Assembly (NCBI GenBank): GCA_017544805.1
Contig: JAFYDK010000075.1
Coordinates: forward strand, 1-34,087
Direction: 5' to 3'
Length of the DNA: 34,087 bases
Source: Bacteroidales bacterium
Lineage (GTDB): Bacteria; Bacteroidota; Bacteroidia; Bacteroidales; UBA3824
Made by a program: the position numbers and the translations under genes. Under the pieces are notes generated by a model. That model was not told the origin of the DNA, searched no databases, and was given only the letters and a program-made list of their open reading frames with translations. Position 1 is the first letter of the stretch. Each line of letters starts with the position of its first letter. Shown here piece after piece: positions 7,272 to 16,070 of this stretch.

Positions 7272-9671
7272 ATGATAAACATTAGACACAAATATCCGTT
7301 AATATCAATACCGGAAAAGATTGCAAATGCCTGCAACAGTCTGATTCCTATAACATTATCAACACAAGAACCCGAATTGGAGAAAAAAGAAGCGATAAAG
7401 CCGAATTATCAAGCCGCTATTTCGCTCGCTGTTGTATCCGTGCTTATTTTGTTTTATTTGATTCCTTCCATACCGTCAAATAATGCAATCACGGTATTTT
7501 TAATTGTACTTTTAGGTGTTGCCACTGGGTTTGCTATTATCGAAACGACAAACAATAAAACCCTAAAATACATAAACAGCCTTGAAAAACGCCGTCATAG
7601 TATGGTGTTAGACGGATACATTGACGATTTAAGAGAAGTAAAAAACATCGAAAACAAAAATGCCGATGCTAAAACCGTAAATGCTTTCAGAAAGGGAAAA
7701 GTAAAAAAAATACTCCAAAGCATTGAAACGGAAAGTTTCCCTTTAGCGGAAAAGAAAGAAATTGAATATCAAGACTTTTACGAAAAACTTAAAACTTTTT
7801 TCCCCGAGGAACTCGAATACAACCGGTTTATAAAAAGCGGTGATAACGCTATAGAAATAATTCCTAATTTCATATTAAATTTTACAAAAAGTAATCTCAA
7901 TATTGCAATTTTCGTAGATGTTCCCTACTCGTTGGAAACACGTGAAATAAAGAATTATTTTGACATAAACGACGGTGGAAAACTTATCTGCTGGTTCGAC
8001 AAAGAAAACTCTCAACTAAATTCAGCGAATTGGATTGCCGTTCGTTTTGCGGAGATTCAAGCCGTTAAAAACCCCGAATCCTGCTGCAAAACGATAGCCG
8101 CTCTCGTAGAAAAAATCACTGGAAGCGATTATTATTACAACCTCTTGGAAAAAGCTCCCGAATTAGAAACCCTCAATCTTTGGTCAAAAGAGCAATGTTT
8201 GTATTATGCGGCTAATAATTACAGAGAAAGTTATTTGCCCGAACCCAAAACTGAAACTCCTCAACCCCAAGAAGAGGAAATTTCTCAAGAGGAAAAAGAC
8301 AGAATCGCCGCTCAAAAAGAGAAAGAGGAAAAAGAAAAAGCCGCAGCGGAACTTTTCCAAAAAGCTGAAGATTTGCACAAAGAAAACAAATGGGAAGAAC
8401 TGTTGGATTGTTGCAACAAGATTATCGAATTGAAACCGGATTTTCAAGCGGCATATTTGCACAGAAGTTCGGCTTTAGGCAATCTCGACCGTTTCGACGA
8501 GGCAGCAAAAGACTGCGAAAAAGCAATAGAACTCAATCCCGAAGATGCAAATGCCCATTACAATCTCGGTATCGCAAATCTGAAACTCAAACGAAATCAA
8601 GAGGCTATCAACAACCTCAACAATGCCGTTTCGGCAGGTATCAGCAATCAAGGCGATATTTTTATGATGATTGCCAATACTTATTTGAAAGTTTCTAACA
8701 GCGCAAAATACAGAGAATATTTACAAAAAGCAGCAGAATTCAAAAATCCAGATGCTAAAAATATTCTCGAAAACATCAAAGAAAATATCAGCAACAAAAA
8801 CGTTACAACCAAAATCAATACCATCGGTGCTAAAACGGTCAGAATTTCGGACGGCATCACTGACATCGCCTTCTCACCCAATGACGATTTTCTCGCTGTT
8901 GCCGGAACTTCAAGAACGTTGAAAGTATTTTCAAAGGATTGGAAAACGGTTTTTGAAACCGAACTTTCGGCACTTTCTTTAGCTTTTAACGAAAAATTTC
9001 TCGCTGCTGCTTGTTTGGGCGTTATCAAAATTTTTAAGGCGGAAGATAATTTTTCTGTTGTCTCGGAAATCAATTTCTCACTGGCAGGCATCAAAAAAAT
9101 GTTTTTCCACCCTACAAAAGAAAATATGCTCTACGTTACGGACAATTTTCAAGTTTGGGAAATTCACATTTTCGCCAAAACAATCAACAAGGTTTTGAGC
9201 AATTTCAAAATAACGGACGTCACCAAAGACCGACAGATATTAATAGGAAAAGATTATTTCAACACGATAAAGATGTTCTCTTGCGAGAATATGCAAGAGA
9301 ATTTCAGTCAAAAGTTAGAACAAGGCACTCAAGTAAAAGCCATGACGGTAAACCAAGAACGCTCACGGCTTATCATCGGCGACAAATCAGGAAAAATGAA
9401 AGTTTTCAATCCTTCAGGTCATGCATTAATCGGTGATGCTGATTTTGAATCGGAAATCTCCGACATCGAAATAGGAAACGGTTATTACGCCGTTATCACC
9501 AACAACAGAAAACTACATTTTATCAATACGCTGACAGGTCAGAAAGGTAAGGAAATTCAACTTCATAACTTGCCGAAACTAATGAAAATCAGCAACAAAA
9601 ATAATCTCTTAGCATTAGGAAATTTCAACGGTAATTTGGATATTCTTCAAATCGAAGAAACAGACGCCTAA
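7272..9671 (+). CDS. Membrane protein with nuclease-fold-like region, TPR repeats and C-terminal beta-propeller
   Basis: This 799-residue protein has two hydrophobic helices near the N terminus (about 48-68 and 73-92). Residues about 165-295 then resemble the PD-(D/E)XK-like domain found in many Bacteroidota and cyanobacterial signalling proteins: IAIFVDVPYSLE, then WIAVRFAEIQAVKNPESCCKTI, although the acidic active-site pattern looks degenerate. A charged Glu/Lys coiled region (about 320-358) leads into three or so TPRs (about 360-490; KWEELLDCCNKIIELKPDF and FDEAAKDCEKAIELNPED are good matches). The C-terminal 280 residues form WD40-like blades (GITDIAFSPNDDFLAVAG). This is a scaffold architecture with no definite enzyme activity. 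It is transcribed divergently from the actin-like gene and ends in a strong terminator. TPR and propeller are secure; the nuclease-fold call is tentative. Confidence 0.82.
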   Translation: MINIRHKYPLISIPEKIANACNSLIPITLSTQEPELEKKEAIKPNYQAAISLAVVSVLILFYLIPSIPSNNAITVFLIVLLGVATGFAIIETTNNKTLKYINSLEKRRHSMVLDGYIDDLREVKNIENKNADAKTVNAFRKGKVKKILQSIETESFPLAEKKEIEYQDFYEKLKTFFPEELEYNRFIKSGDNAIEIIPNFILNFTKSNLNIAIFVDVPYSLETREIKNYFDINDGGKLICWFDKENSQLNSANWIAVRFAEIQAVKNPESCCKTIAALVEKITGSDYYYNLLEKAPELETLNLWSKEQCLYYAANNYRESYLPEPKTETPQPQEEEISQEEKDRIAAQKEKEEKEKAAAELFQKAEDLHKENKWEELLDCCNKIIELKPDFQAAYLHRSSALGNLDRFDEAAKDCEKAIELNPEDANAHYNLGIANLKLKRNQEAINNLNNAVSAGISNQGDIFMMIANTYLKVSNSAKYREYLQKAAEFKNPDAKNILENIKENISNKNVTTKINTIGAKTVRISDGITDIAFSPNDDFLAVAGTSRTLKVFSKDWKTVFETELSALSLAFNEKFLAAACLGVIKIFKAEDNFSVVSEINFSLAGIKKMFFHPTKENMLYVTDNFQVWEIHIFAKTINKVLSNFKITDVTKDRQILIGKDYFNTIKMFSCENMQENFSQKLEQGTQVKAMTVNQERSRLIIGDKSGKMKVFNPSGHALIGDADFESEISDIEIGNGYYAVITNNRKLHFINTLTGQKGKEIQLHNLPKLMKISNKNNLLALGNFNGNLDILQIEETDA

Positions 9672-9699
9672 AGAAAAAAAAATATAAGAAAATAAAAAG

Positions 9700-9740
9700 G
9701 GACGTTACTTAAACTTCTAAAAGTAACGTCCTCTTTTTTT
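9700..9740. terminator. Bidirectional rho-independent terminator between convergent genes
   Basis: A perfect 11-base-pair stem (GGACGTTACTT at 9700-9710, AAGTAACGTCC at 9721-9731) with a 10-base loop is followed by a T run on the plus strand and flanked by A on the other side. It can serve both the 7272-9671 gene and the convergent zinc-ribbon gene ending at 9763. Confidence 0.88.
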
Positions 9741-9762
9741 CCTCATATTTAAACACCACATA

Positions 9763-10893
9763 TTATTTGCGCAACAAGAAATAAAAGCCACACAAAACAG
9801 CGATAACTGCAAGAACAGCCATGATAATTTTCATAGTGCTGTACGGTCTTTCACCTCTTACCTTTCCACTCTGACCGTTTACCACAAAGCGATAGGATTT
9901 TCCGTTGTAACGGTACGAACTAATCCAAATCGGCAAAAGGATATGCTTGAATGTAATATCATAAAAGTTAATATTTTTAGTGTCAATCTGCTGATGATCG
10001 CCTCCGATGTCCTCACGGATAGAGCTTTCAATTTCGGAGTCCATAATATCTTTAGCACCTTCAAAACCTTGTTTCAAATCTATGCTGTAAGTCTCGGTCT
10101 TGAAACCGCTCATAAATTTTTCGTCATAAGGTACAAGTGCATTCAAATTCCAGGGCTCCAAGGAGTTAAGATACGAAAGCGGTAATGCCGAAGATGCCGC
10201 TTGAACAATATCATCAAAAACATTTTTAACAACGCCCGATGTTAAAGTCCAATTCGTATGCCGTACCTTGCGCACTTTTTCCTGTCCCTGCTCGTCCTTA
10301 TAACGCTCCTCAGTATAATAATCCGTTCCGCGTTTTCCTGAATAATTGGTAACAGTTTTGGCATCGTAAGTCCAATACGGCAAATAAACACCTGAAAGCG
10401 AATTTTCCTGCATCGCAGATTTTTTCAAATCAGAAGGCGCAAACCACAAATCTTTGAGCCATTTTTTGTACATTTCATCGCCTTGAAACCTTTCAACAGA
10501 AAACGGTATCAAAGCCTTAGGCTTAATTTTTTTGACTGTCGTACCTTGATTGACCGTTAATGGCGAACCGCAAAAATCGCATTTATCAGAAATGACGTTT
10601 TCGCCAAAAGTAGTTTCAGCTCCGCACGCTTGACATTTTACGGTATGGATTTCGTGAACATCTTGGTTTTCATCACTTTCCAATTCCTTCAATGCCGAAA
10701 GATAATCCAATTCCTTAACGGCTTCTTCTTTTAACGCTTCGTCGATTTTGATTTCGTTCATCGTACCGCAATACTCGCACTTCAGACTCAAAGTCCCCGG
10801 AGCAAAAGTAAGTTTGGCTCCACAACATGAACATTTTATCTGATTTTGCGAAGTTTCGTTTTCTGAAACTAAATTAGGGTTTTCATTTTCCAT
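9763..10893 (-). CDS. Double TFIIB-type zinc-ribbon protein with C-terminal membrane anchor (YdjG-like)
   Basis: This 376-residue protein carries two zinc ribbons, at Cys21/24-Cys39/42 (CSCCG ... CEYCG) and Cys87/90-Cys105/108 (CQACG ... CDFCG). A conserved middle region follows, containing GVYLPYWTYDAKT and ILLPIWISSYRYNGKSYRFVVNGQSG, and then a single transmembrane helix at about 352-374 before the end. This matches the TFIIB-type zinc-ribbon family that includes Bacillus YdjG. It lies downstream of an SPFH protein related to YdjI. In Bacillus these help bring PspA to the membrane; here no PspA gene is visible. The 123-base gap from the SPFH gene contains a long hairpin, so the two genes may be transcribed together but expressed at different levels. 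Function beyond membrane association is inference. Confidence 0.85.
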   Translation of the reverse strand: MENENPNLVSENETSQNQIKCSCCGAKLTFAPGTLSLKCEYCGTMNEIKIDEALKEEAVKELDYLSALKELESDENQDVHEIHTVKCQACGAETTFGENVISDKCDFCGSPLTVNQGTTVKKIKPKALIPFSVERFQGDEMYKKWLKDLWFAPSDLKKSAMQENSLSGVYLPYWTYDAKTVTNYSGKRGTDYYTEERYKDEQGQEKVRKVRHTNWTLTSGVVKNVFDDIVQAASSALPLSYLNSLEPWNLNALVPYDEKFMSGFKTETYSIDLKQGFEGAKDIMDSEIESSIREDIGGDHQQIDTKNINFYDITFKHILLPIWISSYRYNGKSYRFVVNGQSGKVRGERPYSTMKIIMAVLAVIAVLCGFYFLLRK

Positions 10894-10928
10894 ATTATTC
10901 CTTCTTTTTTTCTCGTAATTAATTTACA

Positions 10929-10969
10929 AAGGGATTTTTATATCGGCATTGCGTTTATAAAAATCCCTT
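10929..10969. other. Long hairpin between SPFH and zinc-ribbon genes
   Basis: AAGGGATTTTTATA at 10929-10942 and TATAAAAATCCCTT at 10956-10969 form a perfect 14-base-pair stem with a 13-base loop. No T run follows on either strand, so it is not a standard terminator. On the transcript it lies between the SPFH stop and the zinc-ribbon start and may act as an RNA processing or stabilising element. Confidence 0.7.
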
Positions 10970-11016
10970 ACAACTAACTTAAAATATAAATCTTATGAAA
11001 ATATCAAAACTAAAAT

Positions 11017-12159
11017 TTAGTTCATTGGTGGAGGTGGCGGAGGGGGAACTGCACCAAAAAGCTGTGAAAGTTCAGCAACAGTATTTGCTGCTGCCCAACC
11101 TGCCATACCTTGTTTCCAAACCTGAGTATCTCCCGTAACTTGACCCTGAGCAATCATTTGCTGCAATGTCTGAATCGGGAAAGGTCCTAATTGTTGTCCG
11201 TTAACGTATGCATAATACTGAACCATTCCCGGCATAGGCGGAGGTGCTGCCTGTTGTGAATAACCCTGCTGAGCATAACCATGTTGCTGATTCATCATAT
11301 TCTGCTGATTCTGCATCATCTGATTCATCATCATCATGCCCATCATACCTTCCATACCGCCGCCACCGTTGCCGCCGTTTGCTGCCGCTGTCTTCATAGC
11401 ATCAGCCATCGACATCTGTTGATAACGGTTCATATCGCCAAGCATATTCATACCCGTTCCCTCATCAAGTTTCTTCTGAAGCTCTTCAGGAAGCGAAATG
11501 CTTGATATTAAAAATTTAGTAAACTGGATACCGTAATCCGTTTCACTATTGATTTTCTGTTCGCAAAGCTTGCTCATCTGATCTTGCGAGGCTGCAAAAT
11601 CCAAAAGGGATTTTCCGCTCTGACCTATTGTAGATACAAGATTCGTTACGATTACGCTACGCAATTCGTCTGCAATATCAGAAGTTCTGTACTCGGAATT
11701 TGTTCCACTGAGTTTTCTGATAAGTTGTGCAGCATCAGAAACCTGCATCGAATAAGTACCGAAAGCCCGTATCGTTACTCGTCCAAAATCCTGATCCCTT
11801 ACATAAAAATTATTCGGTGTACCCCATTTCTGAGCCGTAAATACTTTCGTATTAACAAAATATACCTCACATTTGAACGGTGAATTAAAACCGTATTTCC
11901 AACTTTTCAAAGTAGTAGTGATAGGCATATTGTTGGTGTCAAGAGTGTAATGTCCGGGTTGGAACACATCACCGATTTCACCTTCATTTACGAAAACGGC
12001 AACTTGAGATTCCCTTACGATGAGTTGCGCACCGTTTTTAATGGCATTGTCTTTTCTTTCAAAACGATGAACGATAATGTTTTGTGAAGGATCAAGCCAC
12101 TCAACTACATCGATCAACTCACCTTTTATGAATTCTTTTGCTTTATCAAATAAACCCAT
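11017..12159 (-). CDS. SPFH (band 7) domain protein with C-terminal GYF_2 domain and proline tail (YdjI-like)
   Basis: This 380-residue protein opens MGLFDKAKEFIKGELIDVVEWLDPS, the standard start of the YdjI ('virion core protein'-like) SPFH family, with the SPFH core through about residue 235. A Gly/Met/Asn/Gln-rich low-complexity linker (about 260-310; MMGMMMMNQMMQNQQNMMNQ) follows. A GYF_2 (DUF4339) domain comes next at about 320-365, recognisable from YYAYVNGQQLGPF and the WKQGMAGW segment. The protein ends in a run of seven prolines. SPFH proteins oligomerise at membranes and recruit partners. It has no transmembrane helix, so the membrane-bound zinc-ribbon protein encoded next is its likely anchor, as known for the Bacillus pair. 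Family assignment is secure. Confidence 0.9.
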   Translation of the reverse strand: MGLFDKAKEFIKGELIDVVEWLDPSQNIIVHRFERKDNAIKNGAQLIVRESQVAVFVNEGEIGDVFQPGHYTLDTNNMPITTTLKSWKYGFNSPFKCEVYFVNTKVFTAQKWGTPNNFYVRDQDFGRVTIRAFGTYSMQVSDAAQLIRKLSGTNSEYRTSDIADELRSVIVTNLVSTIGQSGKSLLDFAASQDQMSKLCEQKINSETDYGIQFTKFLISSISLPEELQKKLDEGTGMNMLGDMNRYQQMSMADAMKTAAANGGNGGGGMEGMMGMMMMNQMMQNQQNMMNQQHGYAQQGYSQQAAPPPMPGMVQYYAYVNGQQLGPFPIQTLQQMIAQGQVTGDTQVWKQGMAGWAAANTVAELSQLFGAVPPPPPPPMN

Positions 12160-12284
12160 AATATAGTACTTTTTTTTAGGTTATTAAAATTAAGTTATTT
12201 ATTTCGAGCGTAAATATAAAACTTTTATCAAATAACAACAAAGGGTTTTAATCTTTTTTAACAAAAAATTATCCCTTAAATCTA

Positions 12285-12315
12285 TTTGGAATTTCATAAA
12301 CGTTTTGTTAATTTG
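12285..12315 (+). promoter_or_regulatory. Bacteroidota promoter (TTTG, 19 bases, TTAATTTG)
   Basis: TTTG at 12285-12288 and TTAATTTG at 12308-12315 are separated by exactly 19 bases; one position of TAnnTTTG differs. It lies 22 bases before the ATG at 12338 and overlaps the alternative TTG at 12305, which argues for the ATG as the real start. Confidence 0.55.
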
Positions 12316-12337
12316 GCAGACTAAAATTTATTGCGTT

Positions 12338-13456
12338 ATGGTACAAAAAAACAAATATACGACCATTTTCAAAAGTATCGGCTGGGACATCGTCATAATG
12401 ACGATTTTGATTATCAATTTAATACTGCTTATATGGGACTGGTTTTATTCGATTGCCGGAGTTACGGAATTTTTTAAAAACAATACTCCGTCTTTCAACG
12501 ATTTTTATAGTCAGATTCATCAAAACATAAGATTTTTTGACTTGATTTTCGTAATAATTTACATTGCGGATTTTATTATCGGTTGGTTAATATCGGTTGT
12601 CAAAAAAAAAGAAAGCAAGTTTCATTACCCTTTTATACATTGGTACGACCTTTTGGGTTGTATTCCTTCGGGCGCATTGGTATTTTTTAGGCTTTTCAGG
12701 GTGATTTCCATTATCATAAGACTTTATAAACGCAAAATTATTGACATAAAAAAATGGTTGATTGTCCGCAAAGCCCTAACAATATACAATATAATAATGG
12801 AAGAAATTTCTGACCGTGTAGTCTTGAATATTCTTTTTGGAATCAAACAAAATATCTCGGCAGGCACACCGGTTACAAAACTTGTTTTTACCAAAATCAT
12901 AGAACCACAAAAGCATAGAATTATAGATTTGATTTTCAACAAGATAAAAAATATTTCAGAAAAAGAATATCAACTTCACAAAGACGAAATTTTCTCGTAC
13001 GTAAAACAAAAAACCAAAACAGCAATCGAAAACAACAAAGAAGTTTCAAGACTTTCGATGATTCCCGTGGTTGGAAATCAAATAAAATCCGTATTGGAAA
13101 AATCAATTTCACAAACGGTTATTAGCGTTACGGACAATCTCGTTAGCGATGTGCTTTCGGACTCGGGACAAGAAAAACTCAAAAACATTTCATCAGAAAT
13201 TTCAGACAATTTATTGAAAGAATTAGAGCTTGATTTACAACCTGTTATAACGGATATTATTTTTGCCGTCGTTGATATTATTGCACAAACAGCCAACGTA
13301 AAACAATGGAAACTGGAAGAAATCAGAAGCGAAATTTTGAAAGCTAAAAACGCGGCAAAACCCGACGAAGAACTTATTCAACGGCTCGAAAACAATTATA
13401 ACAATCTCCTAATCAAAAGCATGGAAATTGATTGGGACAAAGAACTCAAATCCTAA
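12338..13456 (+). CDS. Membrane protein with voltage-sensor-like N-terminal helices and long helical tail
   Basis: From the ATG at 12338 this gives about 372 residues. The first third contains three or four hydrophobic helices: IVIMTILIINLILLIWDWF, LIFVIIYIADFIIGWLISV, and LLGCIPSGALVFFRLFRVISIIIRLYKR. The last has positively charged residues spaced along a hydrophobic helix, as in the S4 segment of voltage-gated ion channels, and Asp lies in the second helix as in S2/S3. There is no pore loop or selectivity filter. The remaining 230 residues are predicted helical and amphipathic, with repeated ISDNLLKEL / VSDVLSDSG-type stretches. It is a single-gene unit converging with cdaA. Ion-channel-like membership is a suggestion; function is unknown. 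Confidence 0.65.
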   Translation: MVQKNKYTTIFKSIGWDIVIMTILIINLILLIWDWFYSIAGVTEFFKNNTPSFNDFYSQIHQNIRFFDLIFVIIYIADFIIGWLISVVKKKESKFHYPFIHWYDLLGCIPSGALVFFRLFRVISIIIRLYKRKIIDIKKWLIVRKALTIYNIIMEEISDRVVLNILFGIKQNISAGTPVTKLVFTKIIEPQKHRIIDLIFNKIKNISEKEYQLHKDEIFSYVKQKTKTAIENNKEVSRLSMIPVVGNQIKSVLEKSISQTVISVTDNLVSDVLSDSGQEKLKNISSEISDNLLKELELDLQPVITDIIFAVVDIIAQTANVKQWKLEEIRSEILKAKNAAKPDEELIQRLENNYNNLLIKSMEIDWDKELKS

Positions 13457-13476
13457 GATTTGCAATTTAAGTTTTT
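13447..13476 (+). terminator. Weak hairpin and T run at the stop of the membrane-protein gene
   Basis: CAAATC (13447-13452) and GATTTG (13457-13462) form a 6-base-pair stem enclosing the stop codon region, with GTTTTT a short distance downstream (13471-13476). It may end the plus-strand transcript before the convergent cdaA gene but is weak. Confidence 0.3.
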
Positions 13477-13495
13477 ATGATTAAAAATAATAAAT

Positions 13496-14341
13496 TCAGA
13501 CTTTTAAGAAGTTAATAATTTTATTAACGAGATTGGAATTTGTTGTAACAATATTACCGTCAGTTACGGCAAAACGCTCTTTCAATTTGTCAGAAAGTTG
13601 CTCCAAGGTAACGTCTTGACAAATACTACCGTATTCACAATACGAAATTTCTCCCCTCTCCTCCGAAACCACAACTACAAGACTATCAGAGGCTTCGCTC
13701 ATACCAATTGCGCTTCGGTGCCGAGTGCCGATATTTGAGGGAATATTAGTATTTTCAGTAAGCGGCAAAATACATTTTGCAGCCACTATCCTACCCCTGA
13801 CAATAATAACAGCCCCGTCGTGCAACGGTGAATTTTTGAAAAACAACGAGCCCAAAAGCCTTGATGTAATCGCACAATCAAGTTTTTCACCCGTTGCTAT
13901 TATAGATGATAAATCAGAATGATTAGGCAATACAATCAACGCTCCAGTAGATTCCCGCGCAAACTCCTTACAAGCTTTCACAATTTCAGGAATATCAAGC
14001 TCTTCGGGTGATTTGCGAATAACGTTCTTAAAAATATTCTCAAGCGAAAATATTTTTTTTAGCGTTGAAGTGTTACCTACATCCAAAAGGAATTTCCTGA
14101 TTTCTTGCTGAAAGACTATCACAAGTGCCAACATTCCGACACTCGCCACTTTACTCATTATAGTATTCATTAGGCTCATGTCAAGGGCTTTAACAAGCAT
14201 CCAAAGCGCATAAACAATAAACAATCCTACCAAAATATTCATCGCGGTAGTATTCCTCAATTTTATGTACAAAAAGTAGAGCAAGTAAGCACTCAACAAT
14301 ATGTCTATTAAATCTACAAATCCGAAATCAAGAAATCCCAT
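13496..14341 (-). CDS. cdaA: Diadenylate cyclase CdaA (c-di-AMP synthase)
   Basis: A 281-residue protein of standard CdaA length. Three transmembrane helices (about 10-90) precede the DisA_N catalytic domain. The signature motifs are present: DGAVIIVRGRIVAAKCILPL (DGA for ATP binding) and GTRHRSAIG (RHR), plus VVVVSEERGEIS. It condenses two ATP to c-di-AMP at the inner membrane. No cdaR-like regulator is adjacent. It is the last gene of the six-gene minus-strand operon, 27 bases after the BT_3928-type gene. Known c-di-AMP effectors in other bacteria include KtrA-type RCK proteins, and one such protein is encoded at 32682-33377. Confidence 0.96.
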   Translation of the reverse strand: MGFLDFGFVDLIDILLSAYLLYFLYIKLRNTTAMNILVGLFIVYALWMLVKALDMSLMNTIMSKVASVGMLALVIVFQQEIRKFLLDVGNTSTLKKIFSLENIFKNVIRKSPEELDIPEIVKACKEFARESTGALIVLPNHSDLSSIIATGEKLDCAITSRLLGSLFFKNSPLHDGAVIIVRGRIVAAKCILPLTENTNIPSNIGTRHRSAIGMSEASDSLVVVVSEERGEISYCEYGSICQDVTLEQLSDKLKERFAVTDGNIVTTNSNLVNKIINFLKV

Positions 14342-14368
14342 CTTGAAAAAAATTATCTGATTCTTTTT

Positions 14369-15526
14369 TTATTTATCATATTTAAAATCACGGAAATTCC
14401 ATTTTCCCGTAACCGTACCTTTTTCGAGTTTTACGATACCCGGATTAGCCCTGACAATAGTTTTCAATGTAATATCGTCGGTCTGGAAGAACGGAAAATC
14501 AACAGAATATTCACTCTTAATCTGCTCTATATAATCCCAATTACTGCTCGTAAGACCCAAAATTATATAGTCATGTTTTTGAGCGTATGTCTGCAAATGA
14601 CTCAAAATATCAAGACCGTCGGTATCACTTTTTTCGAGCTTGTGAGTGATAACAAGCAAAACAGGTTTGTCAAAATTTAATACCTGCTGAGCATAATCGT
14701 TACCGGCTGTATCGGTAATGGTAAAATCATGAATTTCAGGCTGAAAACCTTTCTCCAAAAGAATAGATTTAGTATCCTGCCAAACCCACGTAGAATCTTC
14801 ATAAAGATATTTGTTATCCATCAATTCCTTGTCGGTAACCACTTTAACCTCGCCCGTAACTGAATTTTTGTAAGTTAATTCAGAGGCGTAAACATCACGT
14901 TTTGCACCTTCGGGAATAGCCATTTTTTCTGCAATATTGTTACCGATTTTGTAAGGACGGAAATCCAATATCGGAAGGTGTCTTAACATAAAATGTTGAA
15001 AAACAATCGCTATCAAAAACACTGCAAAGGCAATTCCGAGTTCTGCATTGTCAGAAAGCGGATTGTCCATTTTCTTACGGTTGAAAATCAAATACAATAT
15101 TATCAACATTAAAGCAACGTTTTTGTAGAATGTCGTCCAATTGTCCAAAACCAAAGCATCACCAAAACAACCGCAGTCATGAACGGGATTTTTCAATGCT
15201 ATATAAAGCGTAATAGGTAAGAAAACCACCATAAAACTAAATGCAAACCATACCGCCCAACGTGGTTTTAAATTGAAAATCAACATTATACCCGTAGTAA
15301 ATTCCAATGCCGACAACAAAAATGCCAAAGGCAGAGCAAAGTCCGACATCCAAGGCATATCGAAAGCCAAATTAAAATAATCCGTAAACTTATAACACGA
15401 ACCTAACGGGTCTACAGCTTTAACAAATCCTGAAAAGGCAAAAACCGCTCCAACCAAAAAACGCGCCAAAAAAATCAGCACTTTGTTAGATTTAGAGGTG
15501 CTGCTAATTTGTTCCTGATTTTTCAT
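14369..15526 (-). CDS. BT_3928-type DoxX family membrane protein with C-terminal thioredoxin-like domain
   Basis: A 385-residue protein. The first 170 residues contain four hydrophobic helices of the DoxX/MauE type, including the VHDCGCFGDAL segment between helices. Another helix (LGIAFAVFLIAIVFQHFML) leads to a soluble extracytoplasmic portion. The last 130 residues look like a thioredoxin fold (DKPVLLVITHKLEKSD, DYIILGLTSSNW) lacking the CxxC pair, so disulfide reductase activity is not expected from it. This matches the BT_3928 family of Bacteroidota. Its start overlaps the end of the DUF1599 gene by 23 bases, an arrangement I associate with Bacteroidota, and cdaA follows. The function of the family is not established. 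Confidence 0.88.
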   Translation of the reverse strand: MKNQEQISSTSKSNKVLIFLARFLVGAVFAFSGFVKAVDPLGSCYKFTDYFNLAFDMPWMSDFALPLAFLLSALEFTTGIMLIFNLKPRWAVWFAFSFMVVFLPITLYIALKNPVHDCGCFGDALVLDNWTTFYKNVALMLIILYLIFNRKKMDNPLSDNAELGIAFAVFLIAIVFQHFMLRHLPILDFRPYKIGNNIAEKMAIPEGAKRDVYASELTYKNSVTGEVKVVTDKELMDNKYLYEDSTWVWQDTKSILLEKGFQPEIHDFTITDTAGNDYAQQVLNFDKPVLLVITHKLEKSDTDGLDILSHLQTYAQKHDYIILGLTSSNWDYIEQIKSEYSVDFPFFQTDDITLKTIVRANPGIVKLEKGTVTGKWNFRDFKYDK

Positions 15527-16055
15527 TTTCTATTTTAATTAAATTAAAAATTGAATAATTTATTATGTCAAAATAACCGGCATCAATACCCTCCGAAACA
15601 GAAGTTTTACCGCCGTGATCTTCTATTTGCTTTATTCTGTAAAGTTTCATCAAAATCAAATCCGTAATGCTTGAAATCCTCATATTGCGCCAAGCCTCAC
15701 CGTAATCGTGATTTTTTTTCATCATCAAGTCAAAGGCAAGTGATGAATATTTATCGTAAAATTTTTCCGCCTCTTCAACGCTCAAATCCGCTGTATCGGC
15801 AAACCCCTTTTCCAACTGAATCAAGCCCATAACGGCGTAATTAACAATTCCGATAAATTCCGTTTCCTGTCCTTCGTCAATCATTGCCTCTTTGTTAGTT
15901 TGAAGTCCGCGGATACGGTTGGCCTTTATAAAAATCTGGTCGGTTACGGATTCAGGACGCATAATACGCCATGCAGTACCGTAATCACCGGCTTTTTTTA
16001 GAAAAGTTTCCTTACATTTATGTATTTGATCTTTATACTCCTTGGAAGTATTCAT
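15504..16055 (-). CDS. DUF1599 domain protein (nucleotide modification associated domain 1), internally duplicated
   Basis: A 183-residue cytoplasmic protein made of two copies of the same motif: KKAGDYGTAWRIMRPESVTDQI (about 21-42) and KKNHDYGEAWRNMRISSITDLI (about 113-134). Each copy is followed by a helix with a conserved K..RI. This is the usual form of DUF1599 in Bacteroidota. The annotation 'nucleotide modification associated' comes from genome context in other organisms; no reaction is proven. It lies 15 bases after the FloA-like gene and overlaps the next gene. Confidence 0.92.
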   Translation of the reverse strand: MNTSKEYKDQIHKCKETFLKKAGDYGTAWRIMRPESVTDQIFIKANRIRGLQTNKEAMIDEGQETEFIGIVNYAVMGLIQLEKGFADTADLSVEEAEKFYDKYSSLAFDLMMKKNHDYGEAWRNMRISSITDLILMKLYRIKQIEDHGGKTSVSEGIDAGYFDIINYSIFNLIKIENEKSGTN

Positions 16056-16070
16056 AATATGTTTGTTTTT

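Noticed and set aside
8184..8462. Minus-strand Phe-rich open frame that looks like a membrane protein
   Set aside because: It is the antisense of the Glu/Lys-rich linker (GAA/AAA codons) of the TPR-propeller gene.
11281..11505. His-rich plus-strand open frame resembling a metal-binding protein
   Set aside because: It is the antisense of the Met/Asn/Gln-rich linker of the SPFH gene.
12305..12337. TTG start for the membrane protein, 11 codons upstream of the ATG
   Set aside because: It overlaps a promoter-like TTTG-19-TTAATTTG sequence; the ATG at 12338 is better placed.
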